Of a stretch of DNA of 40,415 nucleotides, positions 24,087 through 33,418 are shown one piece after another. Source of the stretch: an uncultured Lachnospiraceae bacterium (lineage in GTDB: Bacteria > Bacillota > Clostridia > Lachnospirales > Lachnospiraceae); contig CAMWJC010000025.1 of assembly GCA_947174495.1 (NCBI GenBank), forward strand, positions 1 to 40,415, in the 5' to 3' direction. Below the pieces are notes generated by a model that was not told the origin of the DNA, made no database searches, and saw nothing but the letters and a program-made list of their open reading frames with translations. Within the stretch, counting starts at the first letter, position 1. Every line of letters starts with the position of its first letter. Both the position numbers and the translations under genes were made by a program.

Positions 24087-26105
24087 CTATATTTTCAAAG
24101 CAAAGTCACTTCGATCCAGAGAAAAATTCGGATTGTAATAAGAGTCGCCTGCATCCAGCATTTCTTTCCACTTTTCCCGGAACCTTGAAGACTCCCGCTC
24201 GTAGCGCTGTGCTTTTTCTCCTTTATCATCAAGCCCTCTGGATATGGACTCAAAATGATAAAGCTCCGCAAAGGGCGTAAACACATTTAAGTATCCCTTC
24301 TGGCGCAGTTTCAGACAAAAGTCCACATCGTTTAACGAGATTGCAAAAGACTCATCTAATCCTCCGACCTGCTCAAAAAGCTCCTTCTTTACCAAAAGGC
24401 AGGCTCCGGTTACCGCGGAAACATTTTGTGCATAGCAGAGTCTTCCCATATACCCCAGATTGTCACGGTGTTGTCCATAATGACTGTGCCCTGCCGTCCG
24501 GTGAGCCCCTAATGCCAGCACAACGCCTGCATGCTGTATGGTTTTGTCACCGTAGTAAAGCTTTGCTCCTACCGCACCCACATCCTCTCGCTGTGCATAC
24601 ATCAAAAGCTCCTCCATCCAGTTAACAGTGATGACCTGCGTGTCATTGTTCAGAAGCAGAATATAATCTCCCTTGGCATGCTTCACTCCCAGATTATTCA
24701 CAGCAGAATAATTAAAAGCTCCTTCGAACGTCACAATTTTAACTTTGGGATTTTCAGAAAGCCCCTCATAATAATCAAAAATGCTCTTTTCGCTGCTTCC
24801 GTTTTCCACAATGATAATTTCAAAATTCTCGTAAGTAGATTTTTCAAATATGGAGTCCACACACCGCTTCAGATCTTCCACATGATCTTTGTTGGCTATA
24901 ATTATAGAAATAAGAGGACTTCCTATAATTTGATAGCGAATCTTAAAAATCGTTTCAAACGCTCTTGTTGAAGTAATCTGAAAATGTTCAAATCCATGTC
25001 TTCGCAAATGATCTGCCACAGCTCCCTTGGCTGATTCAATGGCATATGGCTTCGCCTCAATTCCCGCTGCGGTGCTTCCCGGATGACTCCGCCAATAATA
25101 TAGAAGCTTTGGAACATGAACTACACACTTTGCCCGGTCCGTCAGCCGAAGAATCATATCATGATCCTGACTTCCATCAAATCGGGACCTGAATAATTCC
25201 GTTCCATCCAAAAGTTCTCTGGCAAACACGCTGAAATGACAGATATAATTATTAGCGCGCAGATTATCAATAGCATAATCCGGCTTAAAATGCATGGTCA
25301 GCATTTTGTTGATATCACCGCTCTTAAAGGTGGTCTCATCACAGTATATGTAATCTGCTCCCCTTTCATTGATCACCTTTGCATATTCATAAAGCGCACT
25401 GGGATGAAGAATATCATCATGATCAAAAAGACCGATATACTCTCCCGTTGCCAGCGTAAGGCAATGATTGGTATTACCTGATATGCCCTCATTCTTATCC
25501 AGCTTTTTGTATACAATCCGACCTTTTCCATCTTTCTCCTGATATTCTCTGACAATTTGAGCCACCTCCGGATGTGCTTCATCAGAGCCATCCGCAAGAC
25601 ACAGCTCCCAGTTTTCGTAGGTCTGTGCCGTAACGGATTCGATCATCTCGCGCAGAAACTCTTCAGCAGTATTGTAAAGAGGAACAAGAATACTAATCTT
25701 CACCCTACGGGGAAATTCTGTTTCCCGCTGCTTTGCTGCCTCCTCAGGCGTAGGGAAGCTTTTGGTTCCGTAACGTTCCATGGCCTGACGCTCAATTTTC
25801 TTGTATTTCAGCTTTGCAATCACACCCCGAAGATTTCCACAGTTTTTCAGTCTCGTCCTCTGACGCAAAAAGAAATGCATGGCCTTTCGAAGCGGAGATG
25901 ATAATTTCCACAGCGGATTGTTTTTAATCCGATTTAGTTTAAAGGTAAGATCATCACATTTGGCCTCCAGATCTGCCACCCGCCCTGCCAAATCAGCATT
26001 TCTTAAATGCTCTTTTACATATTCTTCCCGATAATTTATGTCCTCATTTTGTCCCGTTTTTTCCACAATAACACCCGTTCCTTTTTCATTATTTTTTGAC
26101 TTCAA
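24087..26105 (-). CDS. tandem-domain family 2 glycosyltransferase
   Basis: The 672-residue protein has a short coiled coil (about 35-60) and an NPLWKLSSPLRK membrane-proximal motif, followed by two full GT2 domains. Domain 1 (about 138-360) has ISILVPLYNTAEEFLREM and GLFDHDDILHP. Domain 2 (about 393-640) has ISIIIANKDHVEDL, LLLNNDTQVI and LNDVDFCLKL, with the conserved GDKTIQHAGVVLALG and VTGACLLVKKELF. Two active sites suggest it adds two different linkages or makes a repeating unit. The likely start is TTG at 26105, overlapping the end of the preceding GT2 by 17 bases; the ribosome site is weak, so coupling is likely. It is the only family member here with both domains intact. Confidence 0.88.
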   Translation of the reverse strand: MKSKNNEKGTGVIVEKTGQNEDINYREEYVKEHLRNADLAGRVADLEAKCDDLTFKLNRIKNNPLWKLSSPLRKAMHFFLRQRTRLKNCGNLRGVIAKLKYKKIERQAMERYGTKSFPTPEEAAKQRETEFPRRVKISILVPLYNTAEEFLREMIESVTAQTYENWELCLADGSDEAHPEVAQIVREYQEKDGKGRIVYKKLDKNEGISGNTNHCLTLATGEYIGLFDHDDILHPSALYEYAKVINERGADYIYCDETTFKSGDINKMLTMHFKPDYAIDNLRANNYICHFSVFARELLDGTELFRSRFDGSQDHDMILRLTDRAKCVVHVPKLLYYWRSHPGSTAAGIEAKPYAIESAKGAVADHLRRHGFEHFQITSTRAFETIFKIRYQIIGSPLISIIIANKDHVEDLKRCVDSIFEKSTYENFEIIIVENGSSEKSIFDYYEGLSENPKVKIVTFEGAFNYSAVNNLGVKHAKGDYILLLNNDTQVITVNWMEELLMYAQREDVGAVGAKLYYGDKTIQHAGVVLALGAHRTAGHSHYGQHRDNLGYMGRLCYAQNVSAVTGACLLVKKELFEQVGGLDESFAISLNDVDFCLKLRQKGYLNVFTPFAELYHFESISRGLDDKGEKAQRYERESSRFREKWKEMLDAGDSYYNPNFSLDRSDFALKI

Positions 26106-28248
26106 GCGTCCAACTGCTCCAATTTACTAACTTTAATCGAGAACACCTGTCTTTTGCCAGCATCCCAAACTGATAATTTCCTTCCGGCAATACGTTCATT
26201 TTTACCTTCGCTGCAAACCCAGTTAAATCTACATTTAATTGATCGCTCAAATTATTTTTTATGTCCTTTCTGCACCTTTCATCTACGAAAATTTCAAAAA
26301 TAACGCCCTTTTCTTTGTCCCTTAGCAACAGCTTTTTGATAAAACACGCGTTATCCGCTCCGATAATAAAACTATAACCCTGGAAGTAATATCCCATATC
26401 TTCACTGTATGCTTCCTTATCTTTAGGAGCCTCCACACCATATTTCCATTTGTAAATATCCATAGCGCATTCCATACCCACCACGAGACAGGAATCCTCC
26501 CTTGCCCCAGCAGGGATACCATCAAGCTTTGTTACTTCTGACCAGGGCATATTAAGCGTTACCTGGTAGCGGCATGCAGGTGAATATTCAGCCTCCAGCA
26601 TATCGGTGGTAAGATAAGGGTGATAAAAAGGGTCCTTTCCATACAGCGCCTGATGCCTCTCATAAAGTAAATCCTTTTCTCTCAAAAGGCGAAGCTGCTT
26701 TTCCTCAGACTCCCCATCCTTTCCACGGCTTAGAGATTCATGATGATAAAGTATCACATCATTTCTTACTATATTATAATACCCCTTCTCATATAGGGTA
26801 TAACACAGGTCTACATCATTAAAAGCCACTGCCAGTTCCCGGCAAAAGCCTCCTGCCTGATCAAAAACCTCCCGGCGCAGCAAAAGGCATGCTCCGGTTA
26901 CCGCCAACATATTATGAACTCCCCGGTTCATTCCATAGTAATGCACTTTTTTATCACTGAGGAACTGAAGCTTGTGAGCCGGTCCCACCCGGAGGTTGGT
27001 AATCCCCGCATGCTGGATCGTGTCAGAATTCGGATAAAGCAGTTTTACTCCTACTGCCCCCGCATAGGGCAGAGCTGCCTTTTCTATCATCAGATCCAGC
27101 CAGTCGGATTGAAGGATCTCCATATCATCATTCAAAAACAGAAGAAAATTTCCTCTTGCTTTCTTGGCTCCAAGATTGCACATGTCCGAAAAATTAAATT
27201 CCATAGGCTGATAAACATAAGTAAATCCGGCCACTGTCGAATTTGCGCTTTTCAAACACTCTAATTCTTCCTCGATCCTTTGCCGGTTAGAATCATTACT
27301 TCCATTATCCACAATGATAATCTCATAAGGGTAAGCGGTATATGTTCGTTCCAACAAAGAATGAATACAGTAAAACAAGACTTCCGGGTTATCCTTCGAA
27401 GGAATGATTATGGAAATAAACGCTTCGCTCTCGTTCGGCTGTACACATTGTATCGTTTCTGGCAGCCGAAGCTCTCTGATCTGCTCATAACCAGACTCTC
27501 TGCTGTGAAACAATACCTGACGGATATGGTATACTGGTGCCAAGTCATCATTCCGTCTGTCAGAAAAGCCACCATGAATACAGATCAATTTATATAAAAG
27601 CTCGTAAAGCATCTGCCGTTCTTCCTGCAAAAGCTTTTTTTTCATAACAAGCGTTTTATTTTCTTCCCATATTGCCCTCAGTGCTTCCCGTTTTACCGCA
27701 ATAAGTCCTCCAAAATAGTAAGAGGATAAAAAGCGATCCGGTGACCAGTCCGGTTTAAACCAAGGTTCCTCTCGCTCACCATGCACCTGTTTCTGCACAT
27801 CCTCATCGCCATAAATCAAAATTATACTTTCATTTTGAGAAAAAGTCCTATAAATTAGCGTCTTGGCAGCCTCACTGAGTTCTCCTTCATATAAGGTCAA
27901 AATGAGAATATCGATATCCTCATTCTCTAAAATAGCACCCCAATTTTCCCAAAAAAATTGTAGGGCATTGATCGAAACAGCCATCTTTTTCTCACTTTCG
28001 ACACGGTTCGTCTTTAATGAATAATTTCCTTCATTTTCCATTTTCAATCCGTCAAAAGCTTCTTTTGGAGAATCATTTGTCAGACTTTTCTTAACGTCAC
28101 TCATAATGTCAGGGACAATTTCAATCTTTTCTTCCTGTTGTCTGATCCATTGGTCATAGGAAAGGTCCTTATCCCGTAGCATTTTTTCATACAAACGATG
28201 CTGCCTCCGAATTAATGCCATTTTAAGACTTTTCTTGATAAATTTCAC
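26089..28248 (-). CDS. family 2 glycosyltransferase with eroded first domain and C-terminal beta domain
   Basis: The 719-residue protein starts at GTG 28248 (GAGGG 7 bases upstream). Residues 90-250 keep only the rear part of a first GT2 domain (IYGDEDVQKQ, WFKPDWSPDRFLSSYYFGG) and lack the usual nucleotide-binding strand. A complete GT2 domain follows at about 283-520: FISIIIPSKDNPEVL, LLFLNDDMEIL, FNDVDLCYTLYEKGY. The last 150 residues form a beta-rich region (MEMALLQ-free, ending GNYQFGMLAKDRCSRL) resembling a glycan-binding or sandwich domain of unknown role. It follows the methyltransferase/kinase gene by 67 bases and overlaps the next GT2. Confidence 0.83.
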   Translation of the reverse strand: MKFIKKSLKMALIRRQHRLYEKMLRDKDLSYDQWIRQQEEKIEIVPDIMSDVKKSLTNDSPKEAFDGLKMENEGNYSLKTNRVESEKKMAVSINALQFFWENWGAILENEDIDILILTLYEGELSEAAKTLIYRTFSQNESIILIYGDEDVQKQVHGEREEPWFKPDWSPDRFLSSYYFGGLIAVKREALRAIWEENKTLVMKKKLLQEERQMLYELLYKLICIHGGFSDRRNDDLAPVYHIRQVLFHSRESGYEQIRELRLPETIQCVQPNESEAFISIIIPSKDNPEVLFYCIHSLLERTYTAYPYEIIIVDNGSNDSNRQRIEEELECLKSANSTVAGFTYVYQPMEFNFSDMCNLGAKKARGNFLLFLNDDMEILQSDWLDLMIEKAALPYAGAVGVKLLYPNSDTIQHAGITNLRVGPAHKLQFLSDKKVHYYGMNRGVHNMLAVTGACLLLRREVFDQAGGFCRELAVAFNDVDLCYTLYEKGYYNIVRNDVILYHHESLSRGKDGESEEKQLRLLREKDLLYERHQALYGKDPFYHPYLTTDMLEAEYSPACRYQVTLNMPWSEVTKLDGIPAGAREDSCLVVGMECAMDIYKWKYGVEAPKDKEAYSEDMGYYFQGYSFIIGADNACFIKKLLLRDKEKGVIFEIFVDERCRKDIKNNLSDQLNVDLTGFAAKVKMNVLPEGNYQFGMLAKDRCSRLKLVNWSSWTLEVKK

Positions 28249-28315
28249 CCGTTATCCCTCGCTCTGCTATAATCATGCAACCTCAGTTTCTGAAAGACAA
28301 AAATCCGGCCGTTTT

Positions 28316-30421
28316 CTAAAAAATCTTCTTTATTGCTCCTGCCATATCCTCTGCCAGCTCTGCCGATACTGGTGAAACTTCCATCTTTGCAATCAATTTA
28401 TTTTCTCCGCGCATCAAATGCTCCGGAAGTCTGATCAAAAGATTGGGATCCTGAGTCGAAAACACATAGCATCCATTTTTTATCATTTTCCCGTTGGTCT
28501 CAATATTTTTCTTTTGAGGCAAAATCTCTGTTCCGTTTAATGTAATCTGATGAATCTTTACCATGCAGCTTCGATCCGCCGGATCAATACGCAGACTCCT
28601 CACATTTCCATCTACCGGAATTTCAGCCTCCAAATAGTTCTCATCAACATAGATATCCGGCATATACAAGGAGTCCTCTTCCCGAAAGCCCTCACCTCTG
28701 TCGTAATAGATCTGTATCCTCTGATCTAGAATCTTCTTAAGATGACGTTCCATAAGTACTTTGGGATCTACCGTATAAGTTCCTATGCCGGCACGAAGCT
28801 CACCCATGGACTTTTGTTTTCCTGTCACCTGCTTTTGAAACTGTCTCTCCTTCTCCTGAAAGTACTCCACTTGGTTTTGACTTAGATTTAATTTATTTAA
28901 AATCAAATCCAAATTTATTTTATTTCTTTTTTCTTCCTCCAACACATAACAATAGACTGCTCGAAATGCAATTTCTGTAGTCGGAACCTGCTTTTCCAAC
29001 GTCCATTCATAATCGATCACAGTCCACTTGTCACCGTCCACCAGAATATTGGCAAAAATCAGGTCATAATCTGCTACATGTTTTTCCTCTCCATAGGAAG
29101 TCAACTGCAAGTACCGGTCAAACAAGCGATAAAATTCTTCCATATCATCGCTTCCAAGACATCTGTCCAGCAGTTCCTCAAGGGTCACTCCCTGCTCATA
29201 AGGAAACTCCGCATAAGCTCCATCCTCTGAAAGCTTACAAGGATTGATGGAAAGTCCGCTGCCCTCATATCTGTCAGATAACAGCAGATAAAACCTCTCC
29301 ATCTCCTTTATATGAAGACGAGCCTCCTCATTCATAGGAACCTTCCGCACTATCTTCCCTTCCGATGTATTCCATATTTCTGTCCGCAGCTCATATTCCC
29401 TCGCTCGGTCATTGGAATATTTCACGTAACTGATCTCCAGTTTCTTTCCGATTACCGCCATATAAGAATTAGAAAATAGATCAAATACCTTATCCCGTAT
29501 AATTTCATCAAACACATATTTTTCATTGAAGAGCACCATTCGGTCTCTGTCAAAATTACGTATATTATCAATTAATTCTCCCTGGTTCGGAAGCCTTTTG
29601 TCTGAATAGATCACTGTGGGGAACTTGTAATCCGGATAAGGATAATAAAAAGAATAGTCCTTAACACCGCAGGATTCGAATATCCTCTCTAATCCCCTGC
29701 GCGTAAAGGTTCTTGCACTGCCGCCGTCAGGATATCCTTCCAGCCCGTCAAAATATATGCCGGAGTGATCCTCTTTACATCCCGCCCAATACTTCAGGCC
29801 AAATTTATTTTCAATGGCAATTACGATCCGCCCGTCCTCCTTCACATGCCTTTGTATGATCTTTAGGAAGTCCTCATAAGGCGTCCCGGTATGAATATAG
29901 GATTGCCCGTATTCAAATGCGCCAATCATACAGATATAATCATAATCTACCGCAAGCGCAGGCTCAATATCGCTGAAATTCCCTACCAAAATCTCTATGT
30001 TGTCTCGATGCTGATTCCGCCAGGCATTGATCTGGCTCCTTTTGGCAGATAAGTCCACGCATGTAACCCATCCGGCCTTTTGGGACAATTTATCTGTAAT
30101 TGCCCCGCATCCCGATCCAATCTCCAACACTCTGTCCGTTGATTTGATCGGAAGCCAGTCCACAATATTTCCCCGAAGAGAAGAAAGATGATACAGTATT
30201 GGCCAGCTCATTTTCTGCTCAATGATAGCTGGATACTCTACCTTAGCAGAGTCCTTGACAATCTTAAGTATCTCATCCTCAATAACTCCGTCACTGTATA
30301 AATCCTCTCCGGGATAAAAACGATAATCCAATGTAACATTACCGATCTTTTCGGGAAGTTTATTTAACAGTTCATCCTCTGACAAGTAAATCGGCTGTGG
30401 TCTTTTCCTGTCCTCGCTCAT
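28316..30421 (-). CDS. SAM methyltransferase / kinase-like fusion, WbdD-like
   Basis: Residues 60-240 are a class I methyltransferase: motif I VLEIGSGCGAITD (98-110), then VTCVDLS and a FSDIEPAL loop. Residues 340-480 look like a small-molecule/sugar kinase. Features are a lysine in KIVRKVP (K350), helix-C glutamates (E363/E365), a hinge FPYEQGVTLEELL (406-418), a catalytic loop DYDLIFANILV with D443 and N448, and VIDYEW with D460 in the metal-binding position. Residues 560-701 form a beta-rich tail. This order matches WbdD, which ends O9a O-antigen chains by phosphorylation and methylation. It starts 9 bases after the Wzt-like ATPase gene. The kinase reading is inference from motifs; the methyltransferase is firm. 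Confidence 0.8.
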   Translation of the reverse strand: MSEDRKRPQPIYLSEDELLNKLPEKIGNVTLDYRFYPGEDLYSDGVIEDEILKIVKDSAKVEYPAIIEQKMSWPILYHLSSLRGNIVDWLPIKSTDRVLEIGSGCGAITDKLSQKAGWVTCVDLSAKRSQINAWRNQHRDNIEILVGNFSDIEPALAVDYDYICMIGAFEYGQSYIHTGTPYEDFLKIIQRHVKEDGRIVIAIENKFGLKYWAGCKEDHSGIYFDGLEGYPDGGSARTFTRRGLERIFESCGVKDYSFYYPYPDYKFPTVIYSDKRLPNQGELIDNIRNFDRDRMVLFNEKYVFDEIIRDKVFDLFSNSYMAVIGKKLEISYVKYSNDRAREYELRTEIWNTSEGKIVRKVPMNEEARLHIKEMERFYLLLSDRYEGSGLSINPCKLSEDGAYAEFPYEQGVTLEELLDRCLGSDDMEEFYRLFDRYLQLTSYGEEKHVADYDLIFANILVDGDKWTVIDYEWTLEKQVPTTEIAFRAVYCYVLEEEKRNKINLDLILNKLNLSQNQVEYFQEKERQFQKQVTGKQKSMGELRAGIGTYTVDPKVLMERHLKKILDQRIQIYYDRGEGFREEDSLYMPDIYVDENYLEAEIPVDGNVRSLRIDPADRSCMVKIHQITLNGTEILPQKKNIETNGKMIKNGCYVFSTQDPNLLIRLPEHLMRGENKLIAKMEVSPVSAELAEDMAGAIKKIF

Positions 30422-30430
30422 AGTTCTCCT

Positions 30431-31756
30431 TTAATCCGTTACCTGAATAACAGAATTCATATCATAATAACCCACGGTATCTTTATCTGAAATTACTGTA
30501 ATGTTCATTACATCATACAATCTATGATAAACCTGAAAATCTTCTTTTTCATAACCGGTGACTCCCAGCGAAAGCAAATATTCCCCACCCTGAAGATCCA
30601 GCTTCTGGGTAAAGGTGATCCTTTTAACGCTTCCCGCCTGCACTGGCTCCAGAAACGCCTTTTCCACCATAGTATTGGTTCCGGTTATCTCCACACCTTT
30701 AATATTTTTGATGGTAAACGCAAAAATAGGGGCTTGGATGTCCCGGAAAAAGCGTACAGTCATGTGTACATTACAGCTTTGTCCCTTAATGATCGCTCCG
30801 GTTTTACGCCCCGCCTCATCTGTTATATCATATTCCTCAATCAACGCTTCCTTTGTTCCGTACTCCAGAAGCTCCGGGTTTATTGCCATTTCCCCTTTCA
30901 GGTCTTCCTGTCCGTTGTTCTCTCCCTGGTTTATCTTCTTGCCCGCTTTGGCTGCTGCCTCCGCGACCTTTCCATCCGCCAGAAATTCATGTCCGTTTTC
31001 ATCCGGCAGAGGGAATTGTCCCACCAGTACCTGCTTATAGGCATCAATCATCTCCTTGGGAGAACCTTCCCCCAATTTCACACCCTGATTTAAAAGAACC
31101 ACCCTGTCACAATATTTACTAATACTGCTTAGATCATGGCTGACAAACAAGATGGTTTTTCCCATCTTTTTAAATTCTTCAAATTTATGATAGCATTTTG
31201 CCTGAAAAAACACATCCCCAACAGAAAGTGCTTCATCTACGATCAGAATTTCCGGATCAATGTTGATGGCTACCGCAAAAGCAAGACGAACAAACATACC
31301 GCTGGAATAGGTTTTTACTGGTTGATTTACATATTCGCCAATATCCGCAAAGCTTAAAATATCTTCCATCCTTGCATCGATTTCCTTTTTGGTAAAGCCG
31401 ATCATGGTGCCGTTTAAATATATGTTTTCAATTCCGTTGTACTCCATATTAAAGCCGGCTCCAAGCTCTAAAAGAGCCGAAATTCTCCCGTTGACCGCAA
31501 CCTCTCCCGCAGTGGGATTCAGTACGCCCGTGATGATCTTTAAAATCGTGGATTTTCCCGAACCGTTGGTTCCGATAATCCCCACCGTCTCTCCCTGATG
31601 AATGGTCAGATCCACACCTTTTAAGGCATAATGCTCTTTATACTTTTTTTTGCGAGAGAGTCCTAAAGCCTCCTTCAGCCGGTCTGATGGCTTATCATAT
31701 AGCTTATAGGCCTTTTCCACTCCCTTTACCTGTATGGCAATCACTTCGTTTCCCAT
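30431..31756 (-). CDS. polysaccharide ABC exporter ATPase with Wzt-like C-terminal domain
   Basis: The 441-residue protein has an N-terminal ABC domain: Walker A GTNGSGKST, the family-typical TVGIIG and YNGIENIYLNG, signature YSSGMFVRLAFAVA, and Walker B ILIVDEAL. After residue 255 it carries a 185-residue extension, with a linker rich in Lys/Gly/Asn and then a beta-sandwich (VRFFRDIQAPIFAFTIKNIKG, GGEYLLSLGVTGYE). This corresponds to the Wzt C-terminal domain that recognises a modified chain end before export. It pairs with the permease 15 bases upstream, and the methyltransferase/kinase fusion follows directly. TagH-like teichoic acid exporters are the alternative, but the extension favours Wzt. 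Confidence 0.9.
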   Translation of the reverse strand: MGNEVIAIQVKGVEKAYKLYDKPSDRLKEALGLSRKKKYKEHYALKGVDLTIHQGETVGIIGTNGSGKSTILKIITGVLNPTAGEVAVNGRISALLELGAGFNMEYNGIENIYLNGTMIGFTKKEIDARMEDILSFADIGEYVNQPVKTYSSGMFVRLAFAVAINIDPEILIVDEALSVGDVFFQAKCYHKFEEFKKMGKTILFVSHDLSSISKYCDRVVLLNQGVKLGEGSPKEMIDAYKQVLVGQFPLPDENGHEFLADGKVAEAAAKAGKKINQGENNGQEDLKGEMAINPELLEYGTKEALIEEYDITDEAGRKTGAIIKGQSCNVHMTVRFFRDIQAPIFAFTIKNIKGVEITGTNTMVEKAFLEPVQAGSVKRITFTQKLDLQGGEYLLSLGVTGYEKEDFQVYHRLYDVMNITVISDKDTVGYYDMNSVIQVTD

Positions 31757-31771
31757 GGTACGTCTCCTCTT

Positions 31772-32803
31772 TTACAGCACATCTGCAAAATGCACCTTAA
31801 GCCTTTTGAATATCAATGAACCCACGCAAAACAGCGTCACCGTGAAAATCCAGAAATAAGTAGATGAATAGAAATGCTCAAAGAACCACTCATCTCCATA
31901 AATAGCATTCCGATATCCGTTTACAATATAAACAAGAGGATTCAGCTTAAAAAGAGTGATCACCTGATCATTCTTCAGCATCCCGATATCCCACAAAATC
32001 GGAGTCGCCCACATTCCCACCTGCAGGCCGATATTAATGATCTGAGCCAAATCCCTGAAAAACACCACAATGGCACAGGTACAGTAGCTCATGGCAAGAA
32101 CCAGCACAAACATACAAAAACTGTAATAGACTACCTGAATGGTATAAAACGTGGGATAATAACCATAAACAGCTGCCACCACCAGGAGAACAGCTACGAA
32201 GAAAAGATGAATAAAGGTAGCGGCAATCAGTTTAATGATCGGAAGAATACTGATGTTAAAAACCACCTTCTTTACCAGGTAGCTATATTCCAATAAAGCA
32301 CTGGTCCCGTTTGTGATCGCTTCCGAAAAGAAAAACCAGGGCACAAGTCCTGCCGTCAGATAAAGCACATAGGGAACCTCCACTCCACTAGCCAACAACT
32401 GGGATCTGGTCTGAAATACCCTGTCAAATACAATATAATACATCAATACCGTGACCACCGGCTGTACCAGCGCCCACAAAAAACCCAAATAAGATCCCGC
32501 GTATCGCTTTTTAAAATCATTTTTGGCTAATTTCCAGATCAGTTCCCTGCTTTGAAAAAGCTCTTTGGGAATGATAAACATCCGGTCATAATAAACTCCG
32601 AAAATAATACATGCCAATGCAAGTAAGGCACAGGCACAATACTTTTTCAAATCCTCGGTTCTCTGATCCGGTGCAAGGGGATTATGATGCGTCAGCACAA
32701 CAATCGCCACAAGGATGCAGATTCCGTAAAATACTCCGATTCCTACCGGCTTCGAAAGCGGCTTAAAACCAGGCCGCCTCTTTTCCCTCTTTTTATCTTT
32801 CAT
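31772..32803 (-). CDS. polysaccharide ABC exporter permease (Wzm/TagG type)
   Basis: The 343-residue membrane protein has the ABC-2 core with the coupling-helix region LIWKLAKNDFKKRYAGSYLG and then FLWALVQPVVTVLMYYIVF. Family-typical VPWFFFSEAITNGTSALLEY, VKKVVFNISILPI and NIGLQVGMWATPILW follow. Ahead of this core is an extra 85-residue segment with two predicted helices (about 20-40 and 57-74) not found in the shortest Wzm proteins. It exports lipid-linked polysaccharide together with the ATPase that follows. The gene starts 3 bases after rfbC, with only a weak ribosome site, so coupling is likely. Confidence 0.9.
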   Translation of the reverse strand: MKDKKREKRRPGFKPLSKPVGIGVFYGICILVAIVVLTHHNPLAPDQRTEDLKKYCACALLALACIIFGVYYDRMFIIPKELFQSRELIWKLAKNDFKKRYAGSYLGFLWALVQPVVTVLMYYIVFDRVFQTRSQLLASGVEVPYVLYLTAGLVPWFFFSEAITNGTSALLEYSYLVKKVVFNISILPIIKLIAATFIHLFFVAVLLVVAAVYGYYPTFYTIQVVYYSFCMFVLVLAMSYCTCAIVVFFRDLAQIINIGLQVGMWATPILWDIGMLKNDQVITLFKLNPLVYIVNGYRNAIYGDEWFFEHFYSSTYFWIFTVTLFCVGSLIFKRLKVHFADVL

Positions 32804-32806
32804 CTT

Positions 32807-33373
32807 CTATCCATTCTTCCTGCTTTCGGTATATTCCTTAATGCCGCCCCACGCTTTATCCCTGTCGGATAAGATCAGTTCCTGCCCCGGCTCTATGGGC
32901 CACGCAATACCAATGTCCGGATCGTCGTATTTTAAACCGCCCTCATCTCCCGGATGATAAAAATCTGTACACTTATAAGCAAACTCCGCATAATCGGACA
33001 GCACCAGAAATCCATGAGCAAAGTTTTTGGGGATAAAAAACTGTTTTTTGTTCTCGGCAGACAAGGTCACTCCATACCACTGTCCGTAAGTGGCTGAGCC
33101 AGATCTTAAATCCACTGCTACATCAAACACTTCCCCGGCGATCACCCTGACAAGCTTGTCCTGCGGATAATTGATTTGGAAATGCAGACCACGCAGCACA
33201 TTTTTCACGGAAGAAGACTGGTTGTCCTGAACAAAAACCTGGTCAATTCCTGCTTCTTTATAGTCATTATAATTGTAAGTCTCCACAAAATAGCCCCTGG
33301 CATCCCCAAACACTGTGGGAGTGATGATCTTCAATCCGTCAATTGCACATGTCTCTACTGTTATCTTTCCCAT
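32807..33373 (-). CDS. rfbC: dTDP-4-dehydrorhamnose 3,5-epimerase
   Basis: RfbC epimerises dTDP-4-keto-6-deoxyglucose on the way to dTDP-L-rhamnose. The 188-residue cupin shows RGYFVETYNYNDY, the catalytic histidine in LRGLHFQ, QDKLVRVIAGEVFDVAVD, and FAHGFLVLSD with the second histidine and aspartate. Length and motifs are normal. The gene lies between rfbA (45 bases upstream) and the exporter permease. AAGGAG is rather far (12 bases) before the ATG. Confidence 0.95.
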   Translation of the reverse strand: MGKITVETCAIDGLKIITPTVFGDARGYFVETYNYNDYKEAGIDQVFVQDNQSSSVKNVLRGLHFQINYPQDKLVRVIAGEVFDVAVDLRSGSATYGQWYGVTLSAENKKQFFIPKNFAHGFLVLSDYAEFAYKCTDFYHPGDEGGLKYDDPDIGIAWPIEPGQELILSDRDKAWGGIKEYTESRKNG

Positions 33374-33418
33374 TTTCGCGCTGTACTCCTTTTCCTATGA
33401 TTATATTTTATCTGGTCT

